This document shows positions 37,010 through 48,948 of a stretch of DNA of 64,000 bases, in pieces. Source of the DNA: Dreissena polymorpha. Its lineage: Eukaryota; Mollusca; Bivalvia; Myida; Dreissenidae. The DNA lies in contig NC_068365.1 of NCBI RefSeq assembly GCF_020536995.1, positions 33,908,067 through 33,972,066 of the forward strand, read 5' to 3'. Each line of letters opens with the position of its first letter. Positions within the stretch are counted from its first letter, which is position 1. A model generated the notes under the pieces. That model had not been told where the DNA came from, did not search any database, and saw nothing but the letters and a program-made list of their open reading frames with translations. The translations under genes and the position numbers were made by a program.

Positions 37010-37980
37010 TTCTTATGACAACACGGTCTATCTCGACCAGCCATGTCCACACTACCCACCCCAGGGTCATTGATAAAGGTAAAGGCAGCTTGGTTCCCGT
37101 CCTCTTTCGAATTTATCGACAGGTCCACGTACCCCAAAATTGTTTTCGTTCCCAAAATTGTTCGTACCCATTTTTATTTCGCACCCAATTTTAGGTTTCG
37201 TACTCAATTTTTCTTTCGTACCCAAATTATTTTTTGTACCCAAAATTGTTCGTACCCAATTTTGTTTCGTACCCAAATTTTGTTTCGTACCCAATTTTTT
37301 GTTCGTTCCCAAATTTTGTTTCGTACCCCAATTTTTTCCTACACACATGTTTTTTCGTACCCAAATTGTTTTCGAACCCAAATTTTTTTCGTACCCAATT
37401 TTTTTCGTACCCAATTTTTTTTCGTTACTATTTTTTTTCCTAATCAAATTCATACCCACATTTTTGGGTACCCACCTTTTTTTTCGTACCCAATATTTAT
37501 TCGTACCCAAATTTTTGTTGTACTAAATTTTTTTCGTAGCAAATTTATGTTCGTACCAAATTATTTTTCGTACCCAATTTTTTTCCGTACCAACATTTTT
37601 TGCAACCCAGTTTTTTTTCGTACCCATTTTTTTTTCCTACCCAAATTTTATTTCGTACCAAAAATTTGTTTGGGGATATTTTTTTCGTACCCAAATTCTT
37701 TCGTATCCAAATTTGTTTGCGTTATCAACAATTTTTTCGTACCCACATTTTTTTGGCCCCACATTTTTTTCTTACCCATTTTTTTTCTACCCAAATTTGT
37801 TTTCGTACCGAAATTTTTTTAGCATAAAATTTTCATACTGAAAATTTCGTACTCAAATTTGTGTCCGTACCTTAAATGTTATTTTAACATAATTTCTTCA
37901 TCTCTTATGACAACACGGTCAACCTCGACAATCCATGCCCACTCCGGGGCCCCATCAACATAGGCCTTGACCACCCAAAA
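37010..37980. repeat. ~17-bp tandem array (ttcgtacccaaattttt) between direct flanking repeats
   Basis: From about 37130 to 37870 the motif ttcgtacccaaattttt recurs some 40 times with length and base variation. The flanks are direct copies of each other: 'cttatgacaacacggtc...cctcgac' occurs at about 37011-37060 and again at 37908-37960. The open frames across it (for example 37043-37822) only translate the motif. Confidence 0.9.
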
Positions 37981-38749
37981 TTGCCTTTTAATAAAACATC
38001 TATGCGTCGTGGGGATATGCGTTTGTCTCTGCCGCGCCACTTCTAGTTTACAATGTTAAACTTTGAAATATCTAAGCAACGTTGCCGTACTTGAAAATAA
38101 TAAAAGCTTGACTTTATGTACGAATGCATCTGTTTTTATTTGATGCTTTAATTTAGACAATTATGCATCTACACGATTTTCGAAAATGAAATACATCTAA
38201 ATTAATATGTTAGCATATTGCGCACTGTAAATATAAAGCCAGTTGATACAAGTACGTATGGCAGATTCGAATTATTAATGTTACCAATGCTTTCTTGTTG
38301 TTATAACTATATGTAGTATTTTGATCTATGTATTTTAATATATTTCAAATGAAAACCACGATTCGCGTTTTGTATTATATAAATTTATGAGATATAATAA
38401 AAAGAAATTGTGTACATATATTTTTCAAATAGTTTAAATATTTATTTACTAAAGTTTTGGTAAGATACGTTAGCAAGTAATTTTTTGAAAACTTATATCA
38501 GATTATAATATATACCTATTCCGGTAAAAGTTTACTTATACCCATTTTAAAACAAATACACAATTTTTTAATCTTGTTTTTGGCCATGCAATTATATATA
38601 TGGTATTATTTCATAACATAGTTATAATACTGTTTTAGTCAAACCTGCAATTTATTGCCCGTAAAAACTAAACGCACATCAGTGTTCCTGATAACAACAG
38701 CGAGTAACCGCCCTATTTAGTTGAAATTCACAAAATAGAATGCGGGGCA

Positions 38750-39440
38750 TGATTTATAAAATAGGCCCGTAGCACTAAGTTTTGATGGTAAGCTATTATG
38801 TTCTTTCCGGCGTTCGGCGTCGTGCATCGCATTTCGTGTCTCATGTGTCGGTAACTTTAAATTCGTTTACACTGTAAGGGTCACCTGTTTGATTCAATAT
38901 AAATGAAATTTGTCAGAATGCTATTCTGTACAATCCCTATATTGAGTTTGAATATGTTTCACGTGCTTTAAAACACTAGGTCACCAGGTCAAATCTTGTT
39001 TAAGTTTCATTAGAATTCCACATTAATCACTCAATCTTAATGTCACTTTTTTCAAATGATTACCTTTACAATATGTACTATGTATACGCGATTTTATAAT
39101 ATTTATATCCTTATTTACATAGACACAAATCTGTGAGAATCAATGTTACCATTCTTAATACATTTCTTAATCAATCTCAAAAAAACTGGGTCCGAATGAT
39201 TTTCTTAACAGTGTCTATGAAGCACGTTTGAATCTTGGTAACGTGCATCTAACTATAAGGTGATCAGGTAAAATTTTAAGAAACACCTTGTTACCACAGT
39301 TGATGTCGGATATATGACACAATCTGATGCAACTTGGTCCGAAAAATTGATCATGACAATATCTACACCCGTTTATAATCTGGGTCAGGTTCACCATATA
39401 TAAGTCATCAATTATAATCTTAGAAAACATATTATACCAC
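38750..39440. repeat. Dispersed mollusc-type repeat ('aggtcaccaggtcaaatc')
   Basis: It contains 'cggcgttcggcgtcgtgcatcgc', 'actaggtcaccaggtcaaatcttg' and recurring 'aactt-gtc' blocks of a familiar bivalve repeat. The same style occurs at 58925-59960. Edges are approximate. Confidence 0.5.
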
Positions 39441-40166
39441 TATAATAGAAGACACATGCATCTTTAGTATTCATGAATAATTGCAATTGTGTTTTTCTTT
39501 ACTCCATTTTCGCACAACATGTTACCACCTGTTATCTGGTTGAGTCGATAAAACATGCTATAAGCAGGTTAAACTGTTGGTGTGTGTGGTGATAAACAGT
39601 TGTAGCACATATATTTTATCGATTTTAAATTGATCAACCAGAAAAAAGTTTTTATTTTGCAAACATTTAAATAAAAGATATATTAAAAATAACGAAAAGT
39701 TGCTAAAGATTCTACTTAAAAGACCTTTCAAAGACTTACCCAGTTTATGAAGTTAATGAGTAAATGTTTTTCCTTATAAGTATGCTACTTTTGCTTATCA
39801 CAACATTATTAGGTAAACAAAGACATTTTTATAAACTACTTTACTTTGATGAAATAGTTTAAATTGTAAAATCCTTCCTCGGTTTATTTCTGTAATTTGA
39901 TAAATGCTTCTTCGACCTTAATACAATAGCTTTTCCAGACATGCTATTGCCTATGTTGATTGCTAATTATTATAAACTCATTCTTTACCATGCAACGATT
40001 TATTAAGGTTTTTAATCTGCTCATGAACATTTATGACTTCGCTTAACATAACAAATTAACCATTCTTTATTATAAGAAAGTTTCGAAATATCATTTAAAA
40101 AAGTGAACAGGGTATTTACCAGAGTATTTTTCTATGGAATTTATTTAAAGTTCAAATACAAATTTA

Positions 40167-40260
40167 CAGTCGAAACCCGATGGCTCGAACTCGCCGGGAC
40201 CGACATCAAAAGTTCGAGCAATCCGGAAATTGAGCCAACCGATTTCTAATACGGGCAAAA
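40167..40260. mobile_element. Tigger/pogo-like terminal fragment
   Basis: It begins cagtcgaaacccgatggctc and continues with repeated 'ctcgaactcg' and 'gttcgagca-tccgg' blocks, typical of pogo/Tigger-type termini. No transposase is seen nearby. A fragment with similar repeats lies at 48333-48535. Confidence 0.5.
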
Positions 40261-40953
40261 GCCCGCGAAGCGGGCGTTGACCGTTCATACATATGGGAAT
40301 TTTGACATAAAATTACATAAGAATACCACATATGGATACGTCTCAAAAAAATTTGCCACGCGACATATATTTTCGCGATGCTATTTATGACCTTGAACAA
40401 ATCAAAAACACTTTGACATATGCTAAATCACGTGTAAATACATACCTCAGGAAATTGTATATCAATGACATCATAATTGTGTAGCAAATCGCACTAAATA
40501 TTCTCGCATTAATTGTTTTTCTTCGCAACCGTTCCAGAATTAAGTCATTACTCAATTATCTCCCCTGAATGCTCTTCTTCAGTGGGTATAAGCCGAAGAC
40601 TGGTTTACTACATATAGTGACAGTCTTTACCAAACACAATTTAGGTGAACATAACCCGTCTTTAATATATTTCCGAATCTCAGATTTCTGTCGAATTTAT
40701 TTGCTTTGATCTTTTTGATATCTTATTGTTATTAACATCCTGACAAATCACAAACGCTTGTTAAAAAATTATTTGTTTTAAACATTATAGTTGGCATCTC
40801 TTTTCTTCCAGTATTCTCGCGGTATTTCAATAACGACACCCTACTGTTTATTTGTCAGAATATGTGACGCATTTTCCACTCGCTCTCAGAAAGCATTCTA
40901 TACATAGATGGTGACGTCACTTCGTTATTGTCAGTAAGACCGGTGTGTACACA

Positions 40954-41417
40954 ATGTCTCAGAGAGAAGTTTTACGTGTGATCATGAGCAATATTCTGGT
41001 AAGTTGTCGTTGTTATCCACCAGAAACACATTTATTCACAAAATTTAAAGATATTCCGATCTAACTTTTTAGTCTTTTAGCTTTAACTTTTAACGTATTT
41101 ACACCTCGTCTGCTCGCACTTTACCGATATCCCGAAAGGTTAAATATCACTATAATTAGTTAAGGCCTAAAACCACAAAATCCGATACCGTTGGATTTTC
41201 GTACCACAATCTTACGTATAAAATCTTCCAGCTTCAAAATCAACAAAAAACAAGACATTTGTAAATTGTCTGCATTATTGATCAAATTTTAAGATATTTG
41301 TTGGTTTTCCGTTTTTAGAAGCTGTTCTGCGAAGGCAAGAGCTGGGCATCATACAAGCCAGTCTATCCAGCAAAACTGACAGTTTTGGTTTACAGAAATC
41401 AACAAAGGAGGGATTAA
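40954..41417 (+). CDS. Possible tiny two-exon protein (47 aa), unknown
   Basis: ATG at 40954 opens exon 40954-40998 (MSQREVLRVIMSNIL), which ends at a good donor ctg|gtaagt. A polypyrimidine-tttttag acceptor precedes exon 41319-41417 (KLFCEGKSWASYKPVYPAKL...), which ends in TAA. The junction is phase 0. A TGACGTCA site (CRE-like) stands at about 40913, 40 bases before the ATG. No family is recognised. It could be the first part of a longer transcript, a remnant of an element, or chance. Confidence 0.22.
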
Positions 41418-42849
41418 TGAACTATCAAATTTCCAAGATATACACACAGTTATTATCTGTGGTGATCTGTATTGGTTCTGTTTGTTTACTTGGATGGAAC
41501 ATGTGTGAACTTTTATAGTACTTTGAAAAGTCTATATATGTCTATCTATAAACAAAACTCAGCTATTGTATAATAAGATCAGATGTGCAAACAATGTCAA
41601 AGGGTTGTTAAATTAACAATTTGAAGGCAATTATGCTGAAAAAATATGAAAGTTCCCATGCAAATTTTGTCTGTATATCGACAAGTGTCTGCCGATAATT
41701 GTCAAACTAGTACTACAAAACTTACAACAAGTATGTAAAAGCACTAAGTACTTGTGATCATTTTTAGTAAGATAGTGTTATTCTAAACAGTAGCAAATAG
41801 CTTGTTTAGTAAATGCATAATGCAATTAATATGATTTCCGTTCTATTGTGTAATTAATAAATTGGTTGTTACTTGTTCATCCATGATAAATGTTTTATGG
41901 CTAGTACAAAACCAGCAATGTAAATTCTGTAAATGGTAATACAATAACACCAATTTGTAATTTCATATACGTAAATATTCTTGAAATGTAGGTTGATGAC
42001 AGTGTTTTAGTTTTACTTATTTTGTAACTATTATTTTATGTGCAAATAAATGATGTGAAGTGTTTTGTATCTCCACACAATACCACATACCTTTTTATAT
42101 ATGTACTGTGTTATGTGTTATTTGAATGTTTAAATAAAATATGGATGATATAACATGATGCATTCTAATATTTTCATTCAAATTGTAACTATAGAGCTAA
42201 GTGTATGCAGTTTAGACTGTGATTTTAGAATTGCTACAAAATGGCTAGTTTTTTAGTGGCGACAAAATTTAAACTATTCAACAATAGTTTGCGAAAGAAA
42301 ATTAGAAACCTGCAAGATACCTGTATTTATTAAATATTTTAATTGCGAATCAAGTATGTTGTTACGCTGTTACACATAATTATACATTGATAATAAATAA
42401 GAAGACAATTAGTGGTGTTAACGTTTCCCAACACTAGAAATCATTCTTCTGATGAAGTCAGTGATATACAGACGAAAGCTCCAGGTATGGCTTTCAATAC
42501 GTAGTGTGTGTTATTTGACAGTCTAAAACTTATTGGATTAAAAAAATCCTGTCAAATTTTTCAATCAAAATTGATTTGACACATCACATGATTTTGATTA
42601 TGTTAAATCAGTGTACTGTATGCTAAATGCAACTGCTTTAGCAAGCTGTCAAGTTGAATTGAGACATTTGATGAAGCAAACTGTATCCTGGGTAGGACCA
42701 GTACTTAGTGTCTATATGACGTAACATGACGTTGAAAGTCTACAAGACCTACTAAGTAGAACAAGAACTGTACTTTGACGTTCAATTTTCACCGACCCTT
42801 GAGTGTTAGCCAATCAGAAGACACCTTACGTCTGTTGCTTTTAGAGATC

Positions 42850-43030
42850 TTTGATATTGAACATTATTATTATTATTATTATTTATACACAATTATGCGA
42901 CTATCGACTGCTTTCTCATAGATATTGTGCGTATTTATTAAACATTATTATTAGTATAATTTATACCAAATTATGCGACTATCGACCGCTAACTCATAGA
43001 TATTGTGCGTATTTATTGACCTGGCGTGGC
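42850..43030. repeat. (ATT)n run and 2-copy ~82-bp tandem duplication
   Basis: After a short attatt microsatellite, 'ttatgcgactatcgac-gct' through 'catagatattgtgcgtatttatt' occurs twice in a row with few changes. Confidence 0.85.
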
Positions 43031-43439
43031 GGAATTAACCTCTGACTTATGCAAGTTATGGTTATCACAAAATACGACCAACGGGGAGTTTATAATACAT
43101 TATTTATCCCATTAATGCTTGGTAACTGGTTACCATTGGGAATTTCTTACACAGTAATGCGCTGGACGGTCGTGATACTCCGCCCCGCATGATCATTTCA
43201 TACACACAATATGCTGAATAATTATAATTTTAAAAAGGTAACAATTGAATCTTCTTCAAATTTGTATATAATCTATTTCAATGCATTAAATACTTGAAAC
43301 TTCTATGTGTTGTTTTTTTGTCATTCTGATATTTTTATTCATTTTGTCCTCAACTAAAAAAGAGATTTTAAACATTTATTATGAATAAATCTGAAGGAAA
43401 AGCGGCTCAAGAGACTAGTGTTTTGATTGGCTCTTCAGA

Positions 43440-43575
43440 AAATGTGTACGTAGAAGTACAAACATGTATGTCAAAGTACAAATTGTACTTTGACGTACAA
43501 ATATATACTTCGAAGTGTATTTTATATTCATGTCGACGTACAATTATTGTACTTCGACGTACATTTCTCTTGTTA
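43440..43575. repeat. Cluster of 'gtac-ttgacgtac' motifs
   Basis: Variants of gtactttgacgtacaaa occur about six times in both orientations. Each has small internal symmetry around gtac. The origin is unclear. Confidence 0.5.
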
Positions 43576-43603
43576 ACGTGTAGGTCTTTTTGACTTTCAA
43601 CCC

Positions 43604-43742
43604 AAATGGTACGCCATAGTATGTCTTTAGGGTTATCTAAAGAATGCTCCCACTTAAAGGATCAATACAGAGACCTCCCAGTGACTAAACCAGTTAGCAG
43701 ACACCCCATCCACTATACCACAGACACCGAACCAGCTATAAA
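43604..43742 (-). repeat. tRNA-derived SINE-like fragment
   Basis: On the minus strand, tgtggtatagtggatggggt resembles a tRNA A box and 'aggtctctgtattgatcc' a weak B box, followed by a short body. It does not fold as a complete tRNA by eye. Confidence 0.45.
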
Positions 43743-44009
43743 TTCCTGTGGCTAGAAAAAAAAATAAAATAAAAAATAAGATGCTAGATCTTTAAGCTTG
43801 GAACATGTAACTCGCTTTAAGATTGATTTTTTTGGATGCATTACTTATTTATTCCAACAATTATCATATTTTGAACACAATCATATATCCATATATTTAT
43901 TAAAAATACATGGTTATCAAAAAAACTTAAAAGCTTTTGCCCGTAAATTAGGTAGCACCTATAATCATATTACACTTATGTTTACTTACACGAATCTGCA
44001 AATCTCTTG

Positions 44010-44195
44010 CACAACGGTTACATTGCATTTACTCTTGCACGACGGTTACATTACATTCACCTCTGTGATGGGTTCAGAACGGACTATTTTTATGAGAGCG
44101 TCTCAATCATGTCATGATCATTCTAAGCGTTCATCATGAAGGTTACAGTATACTAAACAATCTCTTGCACGACGGTTACATTACATTCACTGCTT
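44010..44195. repeat. Short direct repeats (cttgcacgacggttacatta)
   Basis: The phrase cttgcac-acggttacatt-catt occurs three times, two adjacent and one about 125 bp on. Confidence 0.75.
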
Positions 44196-45224
44196 TAAAG
44201 AAAACCATCTTGTACCATAATATCTTAGATCAGTCTTTATTCATTATAATGATATGGATATGGTTGTTTGATGTTACAAACCCTACATTTTTGTATCACA
44301 GAATATTTAACATCTACTATTACTGGGTATATATTTAAAAGAAAATCCTTAAAGGGCAATAAATACAATATAAAAAGGTAGTATAGGAGACAAAACAGCA
44401 AATTCACAATGTTCAATCGATGCAGTTATTGATAATCAGCGAAAAATCACCACTCTAAACGATGAATATTGGAAGTGCTTATATCTTAATCGAAACAAAA
44501 CACTTGTTTGGCAGTCTCTTGGAGCTATTTAAGTACAGACTTACTCCATAAAGGCTAGATTTTTGTTAACCTACTAATCTGTGGGTACAATGCTTTCCAA
44601 ATCACTTACCATATAAATTCTTATTATATTAATGAATCTATCACTGGTTAATTCAATCAGTCAACCTTATTTGTGCCAAAGGTTTTAATAAGTTTTTCCA
44701 AAGTGGTGAAGATAACACCTGTTCACCAAACATGAATACCGGTACATTTTTTTTTCTGGAATAACGCAGGTATTGTCGTCATATGGGTCAGTGTAGTTAT
44801 TTTTTATACACTTTAAATAACAATTTTCCGCTTGATCCAAAAAAGTTTGGGCACACCTTAGACGATAAACATAGAATCAAATTGTATGGCCTTGTTTCAA
44901 AATGAGGCAATTGTCAAGTGATACACTGTCAATTTGTCATTTAGCAACTCTTATGGCAAGGGTTGGTATTATTTTTTTGTCTGCAAAATATATCAATAAT
45001 GAAACACATAATGTCACCATCATTAATGTATAGCTTAAAATTTGTATAAAAATGAAATTATGTCTGTTTTCAGGAAATACACGGGATATTTATTGGAAAA
45101 AAATCCCCATAAATAGAAAGGCAATTGTTCACCAGTAACATGGTCATTAGAAAAGTGCCAAAGTCAGACATGAGATATTCAGTCCCCCTTGTACAATGTT
45201 GAAGAGGTCAATGTGAACAAGAGC

Positions 45225-45735
45225 ACCGCTTAGAGTGTGCACACTGTCCATCTATTTTTGCTTTTTAAAGGTGAATGGACCTGTCTCAATACTTCAATTC
45301 TTTGATACTTTAGGAAAAAGTGGACCTAAACACAAAACCAAATTTTCAATTTTCTAAGTATAAACGGTGCCATAATTCTGTCAAAATGCCAGTCAGAGTT
45401 ACATAACTTTTTCTGCACAGTCCTCTTATGATTGTTAGTATTTATTGCACGTAAGAAAGCAATAGCTTTGATATTTTAGGAATAAAGTGGACCTATACAC
45501 AAAACGTATCTAAATTTTCAATTTTCTATGTATAAAAAGGACACATAAGTCTGTCAAAATGCCAGAAAGAGTTATCAAACTTTGCCTGCCCAGTCCCCTC
45601 ATGATAGCAAGTAAGTGTGCCATGTTTGAATGCAATAGCTTTGATACTTTATGAGAAAAGTGGACCTAAACACAAAACTTAACCTTAACACAAAACCGGA
45701 TGCCGACGCTCAGGTGATGTCAATAGCACATAATT
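45225..45735. repeat. Dispersed mollusc repeat with ~190-bp internal units
   Basis: It starts with 'caagagcaccgct', the inverse of the gcggtgctcttg end seen at 54600. It contains three copies of 'aagtggacctaaacacaaaa...caattttcta-gtata' and 'ctgtcaaaatgccag'. It ends near 'gatgccgacgctcagg'. Confidence 0.65.
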
Positions 45736-46879
45736 TTTTTTTTAATTAGATGAGCTTAAAAGGGGATAAGTGATAATGAAGAAACATTCTACAGAAAAAG
45801 TTAAGTAGCCTCATTTCTACACTGATCTGCTTTCCAAAACCCAGGACTTAAGATAATGGCTTTTCAACAACATGTGAATCAAGTTCCAAGCCACATGCTA
45901 CATGACTTCAATGAGAAGATATCCAGAATTCAGTTGAAATCCCAGTCAATTGTTTTGCCTCTTTTTAGGCGGTTCATGTGCACACAAACACAATTCTTTT
46001 TTTTTCACCAACAATTTCAAACCTCAAATTCACAAATGTGGTCATGAATAAATAGGAATTTTAGGCAATGTAATCAATGGTGTAATGGTTGTATGAGTCA
46101 TAGTATTACATTTGTCCAGTTTTTATTTCTAAGATGTATAAAAATATCTGTACATTACTATAATAAGTTATTATCAAGTTATTTAAATTGTTATAAAATA
46201 TGAAATTGTTTTAAAATGTAATTATTGAGTTTATTTCGTTCTTATCTTTTTTTTTGCATTATGCTGTGTTCACATATCTGTGAATCTGCAATACATTACA
46301 GCTTATTAAATTAAATTCAGTTTTTGAATTGTTCATGTATTTTCAAGTATTGTGTTTATCCTTATTGAAAGGTCTCCTAAACACCGGTGTTGAATACTGT
46401 TATTAAAATTTAACAATATAGTATGGTTAGTATTTCTTTATTAATATCCCAAAAATATGCCACCATTTTAAGGGACTTGTTCTTATGTTTCTGTTTTTTT
46501 AATAATATCAATTTTGTTTGACTACCACAATTGAAATATCAAAATACTGAAACACCAATTACTGGAATCTAATAAGAAAAAAATAAATAGTTTTGTGATC
46601 TCAGTCTGCGAATAGTTCTGATTAAAAATATACATTTGCTTGTATCAAACCTTTCAGTACAAGTAGAACATAATGAAATAATTGAAGTGAGGAATTTCAT
46701 GTTACATGTAGGTCAGATGACTTTAAATGAAGGGGCCAAAGGTTGACCGTTCGCTACAATCACAGGTGGTGGTAATGTTTGAACTCATCTTTGTAATTTC
46801 AGTAATGCTCATCTGAAACTGGAGTGTTGAGAAATGACAGTAACCACTAATGCTCATTTGGTAATTGTCGGCTTATGTA

Positions 46880-47035
46880 CAACATTTTAGTACCCCGAGT
46901 ATTCTTAAGTATACCGGTACTAAAAAGTACCCCTAGAGTACGACCAGTTGCCTTTAACAGTATTTTCCTATGCCCGGTAAATTGTAGTATACTTCAAAGC
47001 ACCCCGGGTACTGTCAAGTGAAGTACATGTAGCAC
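46880..47035. repeat. Cluster of 'agtac/ggtact' motifs
   Basis: Words such as gtaccccgagta, ccggtac, agtacccctagagtac and ccccgggtactgtcaagtgaagtac crowd about 150 bp. No known family is recognised. Confidence 0.35.
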
Positions 47036-47571
47036 CTGAACCGATAAAGACCGGAGCCTGATTATATTGTAATAAGTAGGATATTTCATTATCTCAAATA
47101 TGCCATTCTTCACAGGCAGTCTTTACAGTTTTGTATTTATATCACTAACATGAGAGCACATTTTGCTCATTTTCAAATTAATTCACATTTATTTTGTCAG
47201 AGGTACAAAACAAGTGTGTACGGAGGTCATCTTTAAGTTTAAAGGAAGGACAAAATTAGGTATGGGTAATACAGTAATAATTATAAATACTACATGCTGA
47301 AATATTTTGATTTTTAACACAAACCAACTGGTCCGTATGAATAATGTTCAAGAGCCTTCTACTACATGTACTAAGTACGAATCATAACGTTAGACCATAC
47401 TAAAATTACTATCAGATTTGATCACATTATAAACATGATTTTAAACATGTAAAATGGTAAAAAATTAGTTTATCGTATACAACCTAGCAAATAAGGTCCC
47501 CTTCTTTGTTCGATAAAAACATCAAAACTGACCGTCTCCTCTCTGTAATTACACGTTTGCCGTTAAAGCAA

Positions 47572-47877
47572 TGCCTAACGTCACTCAATTTGTTCATTTG
47601 TTTACATTAGCGAATTGAGCGTAATAATTTTATTTGGGTAAATTGGCAATTAAAAAGTTCTTAAAAGATGCATTCAAATTACCAGGTTTTTGCCCGATGT
47701 ATCGTAAATTTAGAAGTCCTATTTCATTAGTTAATGCCTCTGATCCACAATATGCAATCAAATATACTTTGGATGCGTTTGATCGGTTTTGACAAGATTC
47801 TTGTCAAGATGGCATGCTGAGCCTTTTGCAGAGGTGTATGTGAGAGCATGGAACGACAACTCTGCGTGGAGATTGTG
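47572..47877 (-). repeat. Dispersed ~310-bp repeat, copy 2 (inverted)
   Basis: Read on the minus strand it matches 22087-22395 in at least three ordered blocks; see that entry. No THAP remnant or inverted end was found next to this copy. Confidence 0.6.
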
Positions 47878-48332
47878 AATCTGCAATAGATTTACATCTC
47901 CAGTTGAAGAGTATTCATAACAGCCTTAACTCCGTACCAGTTTCTCCTTTTGAATTATTAAGAACCAAAATATAAACTAAATAGTTTTTAATTAATCAAT
48001 ATTTTGAACCAGTTAAACATACAACCAAACTTATATCATATTTTAAATATACACTATATCAGCCCGTTTTTTTACGACGAACATTGCCGGGTTATTCTAT
48101 GGAACAACGCTTAACAGAGTTTTGTATTCCATCAAGTTGACATAGTACATGTCGTGATTCAGACGTTCCAGCCATCATATTACAGTGTCTACAAAAAAAA
48201 CTGCAAGGTTGTAAACAAAAAGCAATCGTTTACTAAAATCAATCAACGATTGAGTCTATGACATGTAAGCAATTATAGCGAGCCTTTAATCACGTGCTCA
48301 TAATCAATAAACATAAATAATCAATAAACATC

Positions 48333-48535
48333 GCGAGTTCGAGCCAAACGGACAAAACAACGTGTGGAAAATGTGACCGGGACAGTAAAAACAGTTCGAG
48401 CCATCCGATAATTGGACCCTCGCGAATTCGAGCCACCCGACAGAAAATTATATGAATATATAGCAATAAAAAATCGGTGCTTCGATTTGAGTTCGAGCCA
48501 ACCAGCTATTCGAGCCAAGCGAGTTCGATAGTACG
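48333..48535. mobile_element. Tigger/pogo-like MITE fragment
   Basis: The sequence has repeated 'gagttcgagccaa-c', 'gttcgagccatccg', 'gaattcgagccaccc' and 'gagccaagcgagttcga', the inverse of the style at 40167. The right end is imperfect. Confidence 0.5.
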
Positions 48536-48948
48536 TCAGGAAGAAATAACTAGCCAGATTTGTATTATTATTGTACTATAATTACCATCTTGATGATTTT
48601 CATTTTTTATTATTTGCATAAGTAGCAGAAGTGAAAATATAAGTAGAAGAAGAAGTTGCGTCATTCTGTTTTAATGGTAGCAATAGTAGTTGTAGTAATT
48701 TTGATAACCTTGTTGTTCTTGTCTTGTTGCTGTTGTACTTTTAAGAGTAGTCACGAATTTCACAGTGTTCACCTAAATGTCAAGCAGTTGACATATTATT
48801 CACTTTAAAGCATATGTTTAAACCAATGCAATAATTACAGTTATTTTATGATTTATTAACTTTTTCTGTATAAATAAAACCGCATTGGTACTGAAATTCG
48901 AATGTTATTTACTAAAAGGATTTTGTTCTTTTTTTTTTTTCAGCAAAT

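Noticed and set aside
37043-37822. A 259-codon open frame rich in Phe, Arg, Thr and Gln
   Set aside because: It is a translation of the 17-bp tandem array. Other frames and the reverse strand are open too, with the same repetitive look.
40167-48535. A single 8.4-kb Tigger/pogo element bounded by the two fragments
   Set aside because: The ends are imperfect, the interior holds many unrelated repeats and no transposase is visible; two independent fragments are simpler.
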